Shown here piece by piece: positions 54,929 through 64,000 of a DNA stretch of 64,000 nucleotides (positions are counted from its first letter, which is position 1; each line of letters starts with the position of its first letter). The stretch is from Lepraria neglecta (taxonomy: Eukaryota; Ascomycota; Lecanoromycetes; Lecanorales; Stereocaulaceae): NCBI GenBank assembly GCA_033220425.1, contig CM065646.1, positions 1,681,501 to 1,745,500 on the forward strand, written 5' to 3'. Both the position numbers and the translations under genes were made by a program. The notes beneath the pieces were generated by a model, which saw only the letters and a program-made list of their open reading frames with translations, searched no databases and was not told the DNA's origin.

Positions 54929-56523
54929 TTATGTCCTCAAACTTGATCCGATTCCTCTCATTCCGTTGATGTTTCGCTCCAACTCCAACGCCCACATCGC
55001 CCCCGCAAGCTCCAAATCCTCATGATCGTATCTTTCCCAGCCAGTCCAGCTACTCCTATTGATAATAACCATACCCTGTGGAAAATCCTCTAGCACACCA
55101 TCCCTTTTCCAGACCCTCATTCTTCTATAACAATTCCTCCGTGCCCCCGGATCCTCGACAGCCAAAATCCAGAATTTCCGCAATATTTCCAACGTCTTCG
55201 TGATCAAAGTCAGGCAGAGGGGAAGTCAAACGAGTAACTCCGGCATCGACTTCACAAGTGCTTGCACTCTGGTATTGGTAACTGATCTTAACTTTCTCGT
55301 TGCTAGAGAACTGATTCCAGGATTGAACGGTCATCCTGATGTCGTCTTGCGGTAGTTCGAGATTCATGTGGATCTTCTGGGCATCGAGGTCGACTAGCAG
55401 TCTTAACTCCACATATCGTAGGTTTCCATGAGAGGGTATTGCTTTCGCGATAAGCTGATGTAAGGAGGGGAATACTCTGAGGTAATGGTCTCTGAGGACC
55501 AAGTCTTTCAGAGTGGGGGAAAAGCCTGTAGCTCGCTCGTATTCTGCTGCGGGAGCTCTCGTTAGAGCTTCAAGAAATAAAACCAGCGGCGATGTTGCAA
55601 GCTGCTCTACTGTTTAGGTCACTGGGCTCAGTGTTCGCGCTCCCACTTTGCATATCTAGCCATGGCATGAGATCTCCAATCTTGTCAACTCTAAGATTGC
55701 AACGGATTGTGCAAGCCTTTCGGCCTCCTTGGGGAGCAAGTGTCTTATTTGCAGCGAGCGTGGCTTTGTGGGGGTTGCGGGCAAAGAGAAGTTTAATGCG
55801 TCTACCTCGAAAGGCTCACGAAGACTCTCCAAGTTTGGGAATGAGATTTGCTCTGCTCCAACCCTGAGTTCCAAAGATCTCAGGTGCTCGACCTGGAGGA
55901 TAGGCACAAACAAATTAGGATGCAATGGCCTATCGTAGGATAGTAAAATGAGATTCTGCAGACAATCACGGAGAAGCGGTGGCAGAACGTATTGGGAATC
56001 AGGACCCCAGAATTCCATCTTTTCGTCCCGGGTTTCAATCCCAAGGCGTCTCACATGAGAAACTGGTAAAGCCTGCTCCATCTCAGTAAGGCCGAAACGG
56101 TAAAGGCATGGCAGCGGATTTAGGTCGTGGCGGCCATAGAACGGTCGGTGATTGGGTCGATAGGCATTGTTTATGAGGAAATGGATGAGAAGGCCTCTGC
56201 GGCTGGTAGTGTTTCAGCAATGCGAAGTCCTTGAATGCCGTGATGAGTCTTCGGCAGATGCGCAATCGATGCCAGAGCTGAGCGGATGCGAACTGGCAGA
56301 ATTTGTAGCTCGTACATGATCAGCTGATTTTTGTTCGATTGTCAGACTGCCGGATGATTTCGACGAGGATGTCTTGGGGGAGATTCGACCAGATCGTGGG
56401 ATTGAGGTACTTCACATCTGAGATTTTGAACTCTGGGAGAGCTGGTTGCGGCTTGATTTTGGAGTCAGTGGTGGGCAGTTTGAGGAAAAGTAAATGTGAG
56501 CTGCGGTCCATGGCCCATATCAT
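54929..56523 (-). pseudogene. F-box paralog F3, inverted and degenerate
   Basis: Opposite strand to F1 and F2. Pieces in order: IWSNLPQDILVEIIRQSDN (F-box); VSHVRRLGIETRDEKM; PLLRDCLQNLILLSYDRPLH with VPILQVEHLRSLELRVG, matching F2; AERLAQSVAILELTRLEISC; FPSLHQLIAKAIPSHGNLRY; and YRRMRVWKRDGVLEDFPQG, matching F1. The pieces lie in several frames with stops between, and the F-box frame is preceded by 40 residues lacking in F1. Together with F2 it shows a duplicated, inverted and decaying locus. Confidence 0.6.
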
Positions 56524-59488
56524 GTGACCCACGAGAGTTGATACTTGCGCTTACTGGAGTTGGGAGTCAAAACAAGAGCTCCGGCTTCGTTAGTGTTTTC
56601 AATATCCACGGCTTCTTTCCGGCGAGATAGTCGAGATAATTTTTGCTGTCATGGCGCACATGTATACCCATTCACGGGTCTCTGTTTTAATACTTTGCTG
56701 CTCGAAAGGCGCTGGTGGTAATCAGCACACTGTTATACTTGAGCAACTTCTATGATGTTTTTGCCGAGCTTGGAAGACTTTGACATCTTCGGGAGTACGG
56801 TCCTATGCTCCAATGCATAAAGTAGCTTTCGTGAAATCATTCCACGGCATAAGTAGAGCGAAGCTGAGAGCAATCCGTGCTCTTTGGCGGTTGTGAGGAA
56901 ATTAGCCGTTCCAAGTCCTAGATACGGCCCAAGTTTGCCACTGACTTGAGCAACGAATTCGGCACTTCGTTGCAATGTTGACCACAAAGCTCTTGGTTTC
57001 GCGTCATCCCGAGCAGCGAGCTCGTTGGTTTTCCGAGCTCGTATCTTTTGACTTCCTGGGCGAGCGGAACAGAATCAATCTACGATGCTCGGCAGCCATA
57101 CTAAGAGAACCCGAATGGGTAAAGCGCAACGCAACAGGCGGTCCTATGGCAATCTAAATATGCTTTCCACACACTCATCACGATAAGAAGGCATCGCAAT
57201 TTTGCCTATGGCTTCACCATTTTCGTCCTTCGGAGGCAATCGTCGGGCTATGAGAGGGGCTTATCTTCCTCGGGCTGTAGTCACAAGAAAATCAGGCGGG
57301 CGGCTGAACAAAGCCAATACGAGGCAGCAGGCAACATGATCTTGTCCCAGTATCTTAGATCCAGTTCAAAGACACATCCAGATCCCGGAGACCACGGATA
57401 TTTTTCCATGGGTCATTGACGCTATGACCACAAGTCGGTCTTTAGGAGAGACATCCGAGATAGCTAAAGAGCCGCTAGCCGCTATTACTAGGCAGAAGTG
57501 ATTATTTTACATATCAAGTAATCACCCCACGACGGCCTTCTTCATTAAGGAGGATCAACCCGCAGTGACGTCTATCGAAAGGATCACCGCCAACCACGAT
57601 TGAGACCTAGTAGTACACAGGGATTCATCCCGCGGCCCGCTCCCCTAGCGATCTGCCGTTGCGCAAATCACGGCGTCAAGATCTACGAAACGTGAGGATC
57701 GAATCGCTCGTCGAGTTACAAGGAAGATTAACCGATCAGATCATGCGGAGTGTCATGCGAGACCGTTGCAATCGTGGGGTCGTTATGCACGAGTCAAATG
57801 AGACAGGATAGGAGATACTTTGCTAGGAGTGGCGGGTCGCATGACGGAAATTTCCCGCCAGTTGTTGGTGCACTGGCGTAGGCGGAGAGCCAGTAATTTA
57901 GGCGAACGAAGAGAAAAAGAGACCGCCATGAACCCACAGAGTTGGTACCTTGACAGCCATACAAACGCTCCAAACATCTCGACGTCGGTTCGGACGGAGT
58001 AACAGAAAAGAAGGCGGAGTTGAGCCTTTCACGTCTGGGGGCATCCCTGCAGCCCCCGCTACCAGCGCCTTGAAAAGCGGAGACCTTCGGCGCACAATTG
58101 ACTTGTTCTCTACAACACTCAAATACTCACTAACTGGACCTGCAGAATGACAGAATGCAGGGTCTTCGAGTGGATGAAATTCTCTCCTCAGGTTGCACCA
58201 CTCGGATTGGATATCGCACTTCTTCGTTGTCATTGGGTGGTTGGGTGGAGACACAGCCTTCCAAAACTGCCTCATCACCGGAAAGGATGAAGAAGCCTAA
58301 GGTACGAAAACTTGGCAGGGGGGCCACGTTTTTGGAGTGCCACGAGGGAACAGAACAATCAGAAGCTCGTATCGATGCAGTCTTCAGCGCTATGCTGAGC
58401 TTAGCGGGTTCTAGAATTTCTATGGCTTCTGGCTCAAGGAGGCAGGAACCCTCAAGCTTTCATACCCGCTTCCGTGCAACACCGCATTTCTCGGTGCCCA
58501 GAACTTGATAGATAAACCCGTTGGAAGAATTGTAGTAGTCAAAGATCAAAAAGTATAGGATGGCATAGAGAAGATTGTAATGAGTAGAAGCATTTTAACT
58601 TGATAATGATTGCGCTGATCCTTACTCCATCGACAAGTGCTGTCTGCACGCCAGATGCAAGGAGGAACTAAGATTTGAACGGGGTTCCTGCTCCGACCAC
58701 ACTCCTTCTGCTCACCCACCGAAACAACCTTGCGACCGTTTACTATCTCACATCAACTCTCAACACTCTCCTTTATCTTCCCTCTTGAGCTGTCCACTTC
58801 AATAATCGAATTCTACTTTTCCCTTTTGCCCGACAGCTTCCTGCTTCTGGACAATGCCCTTGTGAAGCGGGTAAAACCAACAGGTCTCAGGAGTTCGGTT
58901 CCGGGTATCGACTTATGAGGGGCCACCGGCTTTATACTCGAAGCAAGGATCGAATGAACAAGAGCCTGGGACCATCAAGTGAAAGGGCCAGCATTTGCTG
59001 GGTGCAGCAGTGTGCACATACCACAACTAGCTTTGCTGTCACTAGGCCGATCACCACCACAACATGATGACCTGGGGTCATTGAGTGACGCAGGACACGC
59101 AAAACTCCAAGTCATCGATCCCTTCAGGACTCGGATCGAAACCTACCAACATTCCTCACACACCACTTTTTGCTATAGTCGCAAACCTACACTTCCGAAG
59201 CTCAGCCGGCAGCTGCAATCCTTTCTTCCTCAATTCCACCGCTTGAAGCTTGAAGCTTGAGTGCCTCATACCTCTATAATTCTTCCATTCCATCAAACGA
59301 CATCGCTGCGTGCGCTCGCGTGTCCAGTATTCCAGAGTCAAACGAGCCTTCCACTTCTGATTGAACGCCACGAACTCTTTTACCCGGTGTATCCTACAGT
59401 TTTCGGTTTAGGTTGGAAAGTACGCATGCCACACCCCGCAATTACACACATCCGCTGACAGTCGGCACCAGAGCCTTACCACCTCAAG
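56524..59488. other. 3-kb region without a recognised gene
   Basis: A 117-residue ATG-started frame at 58155-58508 (+) has no family signature. The last ~800 bp are C/T-rich with several short upstream ATGs and could be a long leader of the bHLH gene. No repeat, RNA or mobile element identified. Confidence 0.4.
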
Positions 59489-61247
59489 ATGTCGACCCAA
59501 TCCTCCACCCGGATCTGGGAGGATAACTCTCCTTCACCAGCCAATCCCTCGAAGCTCGCTCAGCTACCCTCTATTGCTACACTGACAAATGAGATACCGC
59601 ATGGAGGCAACAACAGTCCTACATCTGCTGGATACCCAACCAATCGCTCTTCAGACACGTGGAACACTCCACCCCAGAGTACCCGTAAGTCACAATTTAC
59701 CAATTCCTCTCTCGCAAGCATGCTCGTTTTCTACAGTCTGTCGGATGGCCATGTGTACCGGTTTCCACCTTGCCTCGGTGCGTCTACCCTGACATACCGC
59801 TGACACTATCTCACAGGCTCGTCGGCATATTCATCTGGCCCCAATGGCTACAACTATTCTTCTTCGATCAGCTCTCCTCACCGTGCCTCAAATTCTAGCC
59901 AGCTTGGAGCCACTTCACACCCCGCCGAATACCACACCGCCTCAGGCTCTGGCGCACAAGCTTCACCTGGGTTCGCTCCTCCGCACAGTTTAGGCCTTCC
60001 AATAATCAACCAGCAATACCAAGATCCCTCCCAATTCCGAAGCAGCCAAGACTTTCCTCCACAAGAATCTCGCCGAAGCAGTCTCGGTAGCCAGGTCAAC
60101 ACAGGCTTTACAAATCTACATATCAATGGTGTGGGCTCTCCCTACAACAGCCATAGCGGCAACCCTTCACAATCCTCCATCGCTGCCAGTCTTCAGCGTG
60201 AGCGTGGCATACCTTCCGGCAGTGCCATCCGTAACTCAGGGACATCATCGATACATCATCAGCAACCCATGTCGCCGCTGAGTCCGTACCCGGGCGAGTC
60301 AAAGCAGGCATACTCCTCCCGAACGGCTCCCATCATTAGTGCCAATCCTATGAAGGAAGTCTACAATGCCGAAAAACCTACTGCTGGTCAACCCTACGCC
60401 TTTCCCGATCCTGATATGTCCAACCGGTCAAGCGACAGTGCAGAGCCCAATGGCTCTCACATGCTGTCTCGGCGCAATAGCGATCACACATCTATCACCA
60501 GCAGCATCATTACTAATGATTCAAAGCTGCCTCCCGGACAGCACCGATTAGACGAAGGTGAGGAATTATTGCTATACTCGCACTACACGGCTGTACTAAT
60601 TGGGGTCTTCTAGATCTTATGCCGGGCACCCATCATCATTCGCTTCAGCACAAGCAAGTCAGCTCGTTAGCTAGCGAAGCGGACTCACCAGAGGCGAACT
60701 CGCCATATAGCCGCACGCCGGCGCTTCGAAACAGCCACAAGATCGCGGAGCGCAAGCGACGAACAGAGATGAAACAGCTATTCGATGCCCTACGGGCGCA
60801 GATCCCTGCTAGCCATGGGAGCAAGTCAAGCAAATGGGAGATCCTGTCTAAAGGTATGTTGGCTTACACTAATTTAGGAAGTCTCAACTCGGATCACTGA
60901 CTGACCATGGCTCAGCGTCCGACCACATTAGGAACCTTGAAGGAAGCGTCAAGGTCGGCCGGGATGCCCAACTTCAGCTACAACAATCAGCCCACGAATT
61001 AGAAGCAGTACGGCGGGAGAACGAGTCCCTTCGCAACGAGAATCATCACCTATACCAAGAGATGCAGCACTATCGAGAGCAAGCTCGACCAAACACGGCC
61101 ACTGCGATGCACCCACAAGCCTCCGGTTATGCTCCACCTCTAGCGCCTTCGATGGGGGATTCTTCTCGTTCGCTTCCTCCGCTCACCAATGGCATACCTG
61201 CAGCGAATAGCATGCAAGGCATTCAATACTCGGATGAGCGTCGCTGA
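59489..61247 (+). CDS. bHLH transcription factor
   Basis: Four exons, 59489-59684, 59817-60557, 60614-60853 and 60916-61247; introns of 132, 56 and 62 bp; 502 residues. The first ~300 residues are Ser/Pro/Gln/Asn-rich and probably an activation region (start MSTQSSTRIWEDNSPSPANP). The bHLH begins ALRNSHKIAERKRRTEMKQL with the His-Glu-Arg triad (H-x3-E-x3-R) for E-box contact, continues LFDALRAQIPASHGSKSSKW and EILSKASDHIRNLE, and is followed by a Leu/Gln/Glu heptad-like helix suitable for dimerisation. The C-terminus is disordered. It should bind CANNTG sites as a dimer in the nucleus; target genes are unknown. Confidence 0.88.
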
Positions 61248-62311
61248 AGCGTCATTTCTGCTGCTTTGCTACTAGATCATCCTTCAATTCAGTGGCACAG
61301 GACCGGCTACGGATCTCATTCCCGGACACCTACTGGAGATCACGGATATCTCGGATCTCGAGCATCTTCTCTCATCACGTTAACCCCGACTTATATTCTC
61401 TTAGCTTATTTCAAAAAGTGCTTTTACAGGTGTTGGGGCTCGAAATCTCTCTCATTTGAAGGTCCTGCATGGACCATCGCGTCTGGGTAAGGGAAACCTA
61501 CGGCGGATAATGTCTATTAATTCGGCGTTGCTACGGTACATCTCGCTGCAACAACGGAATACCCCTCGGTTACGACGATGTCGATTTTTACAATATGTGT
61601 GATTTCCTTCAACTGTGCTACTAGCATCTTACTACGATTATCTTTCTCCGGTCACAAACAACAGGCGTACTCAGGGCAACGAACTCGCGGCATGCTTGTG
61701 CAACGCCCGGTGGACTACGGCCTTCGACGTTCCGAGCTTGTGATACCATTTCTTCGTTCGGCACCGGCTGTACGAATTGCATTGCAAGATCCCTCTTTCT
61801 TCCACGGTCCGCCACATGACGGCAATTTCGACGAACTTTTGCCACGACATCAAACGGCTCTCTAGACCAGGCCTTGCAGCCATCGCTTCGCATTCATTGA
61901 GGTTATTCGTGTATGTAGATGGTATTGGGACTATAGAATTGCATAAAAGCTTCACAGTCACTTATTTCACCGGTTTAGCTATGTTTTGTGTTCTTACCTT
62001 ATGCTACTCTGCTGACAAAGTGCTGCGACGCTCGGCTGCTTTCTCTCAACACAAGGAATGACCTCTCACTACATGAGCCGTTTCACCTTCCTATTTGGGA
62101 ACATGCGACGTCATTGGTGCCGTTAGCAAAATGCCAATTCGAAAGGGCTCTGCTCACTGTTCACAGGCACAAATCGTTAGCAAACCCCCACAACGAACTG
62201 GTTGACGACAACCCAAGGTACTAGCCATTGCCCCTACTACAGACAGCTACGAAGTCTCTGAATTTGCAAGCCGCTCTATTCCGTCTTCCTTCCCATCCCA
62301 ACACCGCAACC
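61248..62311. other. intergenic, no gene recognised
   Basis: 3' flank of the bHLH gene and promoter of the threonine aldolase gene. Overlapping open frames on both strands look random. Confidence 0.4.
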
Positions 62312-63682
62312 ATGAGAGAGCTCAAAGATCCCCACGCTGACACCAACGGCATCAATGGCCACACTTCTAACGGTCATACCACCGTTTCTACCTCCACTTC
62401 CTCCACTCCAAACGCCTGGTCCGTCCCCGGCACCGCAGCCTTCGACTTCCGCAGTACACACCCCCCGCCTCCCCCTCCGTCTACACGCTCACCATCGACA
62501 CTCTATACCCTTCTCCTGCTCCTCAATTGACAGACCACAGGCGACACCGTGACCTCCCCTACATCCTCCATGCTCGCCGCCACCCAACACTGCACCCTGC
62601 TAGACGACGTCTTCCAAGAAGACTCCACCACCCTCTCCCTCGAATCCTATATCGCAGTCCTAACGGGCAAAGAAGCCTCGCTTTTCGTGATATCAGGGAC
62701 GATGGGGAACCAGTTGAGTGCAAGGACGCATCTTGGAGGACCGCCGCATAGCGTGGTTGCTGATGCGAGGAGTCATGTTTTGGGGTGGTGAGTCGGCCCA
62801 TTAGGATTGCCTTCTTTAGACATCGGCTGATGATAGGACGAGAAAATTAGGGAGGCAGGCGGTATTGCTGCGATATCAGGGACGATGCCTGTAGCCATAA
62901 GTCCAGCCAACGGCCAACACATCACACTCAACGATGTAAAGAAGCACGCTATCCTATCAGACGACCACCACTTCGCCCCTACGCGCCTGATATGCCTGGA
63001 AAATACCCTCGGCGGCACCGTGATACCTTTGAAAAATTGCCAGGAAATTGCACAATGGGCACGCGCTCAATCACCTCCAATAGCGATGCACCTAGACGGT
63101 GCCCGCCTCTGGGAAGCAGTCGCCGCGGGCGCTGGCTCTTTACACGACTACTGCGCCTGCTTCGACAGCGTGACTATGTGCTTCTCCAAAGGCCTCGGTG
63201 CACCTATTGGATCAATCATCTGCTCAAGAGCGCCATTCGTCAATAAAGCGAGACATCTGAGGAAAATGATGGGCGGGGGACTGAGACAAGCGGGCGTCAT
63301 TACTGCCGCTGCACGCGTTAGCGTCGAAGAAACCTTCCTTGGTGGCCAGCTCGTAGCCACGCATACCCGAGCACGAGAAGTAGCGAGCATGTGGGAAAGT
63401 AAAGGGGGGAGGTTGGCGCAGCCGACGGAGACGAATATGGTTTGGTTGGATCTTGAGGACGTTAATTGCTCGACGGAGAAGTTGGTTGTAGCGGGAGTTA
63501 AAGAGGGCCTTAAGTTGCTGGGAGGCAGAATTGTCGTTCATTATCAAGTGTGTGATGAGGCTGTGGAAAAGCTGGGGAGGGTAATGGATGCGATTCTGCC
63601 TACTCAAGGGAGGAAGGTAGGGGAGGTGAGCGATGGGGTGAAGGAGAAGGCGAGGGAGGTTGGGGAGGTGGAGATGGAGTGA
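62312..63682 (+). CDS. L-threonine aldolase (GLY1 type), PLP-dependent
   Basis: Exons 62312-62453, 62541-62787 and 62851-63682; introns of 87 and 63 bp; 406 residues. A Thr/Ser/Asn-rich leader of about 45 residues precedes the conserved FDFRSDTVTSPTSSM. Then come VISGTMGNQLSARTHL, EAGGIAAISGTMPVAI, LICLENTLGGTVIPL, MHLDGARLWEAVAAGAGSL (Asp contacting the PLP ring nitrogen) and MCFSKGLGAPIGSIICSRA with the Lys that forms the Schiff base; LRKMMGGGLRQAGVI follows. It splits L-threonine or allo-threonine into glycine and acetaldehyde in the cytosol, a source of glycine. The C-terminal extension is rich in E, K and V. ATG 62312 is chosen since the longer frame starts with TTG. Intact. Confidence 0.95.
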
Positions 63683-64000
63683 CACTGGGCTGTAGTCCTT
63701 AGATGTGACTTTGGGGTGGGTTTACGAGCTTCATGTGGCAAGCTGTTAGGGATTTAGACCGCCATGATGACAATTAAGGAGGATCTAGCCCACAGGTTCG
63801 ATGAATATCCTCATGCCAGTAGTGTTTTCAAGAGGGAGGCGATGTGGGTGATTCCATAGTACTTAACTATTTGTGTGGATATCCCTTTAAAACGTCTCAA
63901 ATCGAAAGGGCTAGATCCCCAGAATTTCTGCCAATGGGGGTCTATGGGTTTTATTCGATTTCATTCTGATTTGGGCTAAATACAATTTCGCATGCATTTT
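63683..64000. other. window end, no gene recognised
   Basis: 3' flank of the threonine aldolase gene, AT-rich, no coding signal. Confidence 0.4.

Noticed and set aside
58155-58508. 117-residue plus-strand ORF in the 3-kb gap
   Set aside because: No family signature, splice context or neighbour supports it; kept only as a note in the gap entry.
57547-63785. Shared ATTAAGGAGGATC string at about 57547 and 63773
   Set aside because: Only about 13 bp match and the flanks do not align, so it is likely chance rather than a dispersed repeat.

Overview
The window reads as nuclear DNA of a filamentous ascomycete (Pezizomycotina, most likely Dothideomycetes; the class is an inference). The genes are interrupted by short introns (about 45-160 bp, GT-AG, often with a CTAAC/CTGAC-type branch site), and the recognisable proteins are ascomycete ones: PalC of the ambient-pH pathway, NUO-12 of complex I, the PTS1 receptor PEX5, a Tpa1-type prolyl hydroxylase, NRPS-like adenylating enzymes, HET, NACHT and Helo-like proteins. 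No tRNA, rRNA or CRISPR was found. No virus-like element was recognised.

Layout. 0.6-5 kb: a C2H2 protein, a small disordered protein, and a GH125 mannosidase gene carrying an in-frame stop. 6-10.4 kb: hypothetical ORFs, and a Cys-rich gene split by an 877-bp hAT-type MITE with an exact 8-bp target duplication. 11.3-14.2 kb: an intact single-exon A-T-TE NRPS-like enzyme of the arylpyruvate-dimerising type. 15.4-20.4 kb: a tandem array of at least seven related small genes that I cannot assign to a known family; all keep a W-x9-I motif and an intron that splits a Trp codon between an EGW-type end and an LHA-type start. An eighth member lies at 31.3-32.0 kb. 20.7-31 kb: decayed or unusual accessory genes (Helo-like N-terminal protein, secreted effector-like protein, 2EXR/F-box-like gene with premature stops, and a hydrolase-NACHT-ankyrin NLR fossil).

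33-43 kb: a core block with intact genes (Zn-binding Mis18/yippee-like protein with seven 31-residue repeats, palC, NUO-12, PEX5, and a stand-alone Hint-domain protein). 44-48 kb: a decayed HET gene and an A-domain-only NRPS-like protein. 48.7-50.8 kb: a Tpa1-like hydroxylase. 51.6-56.5 kb: three F-box paralogs, one intact and two degenerate. 59.5-63.7 kb: a bHLH transcription factor and L-threonine aldolase.

Two types of territory therefore alternate. Housekeeping genes have clean frames. The accessory stretches are rich in paralogous families and in genes broken by G:C-to-A:T-looking stops or single-base shifts. The main candidate for something undescribed is the W-x9-I/EGW-LHA small-protein family and its birth-and-death array.
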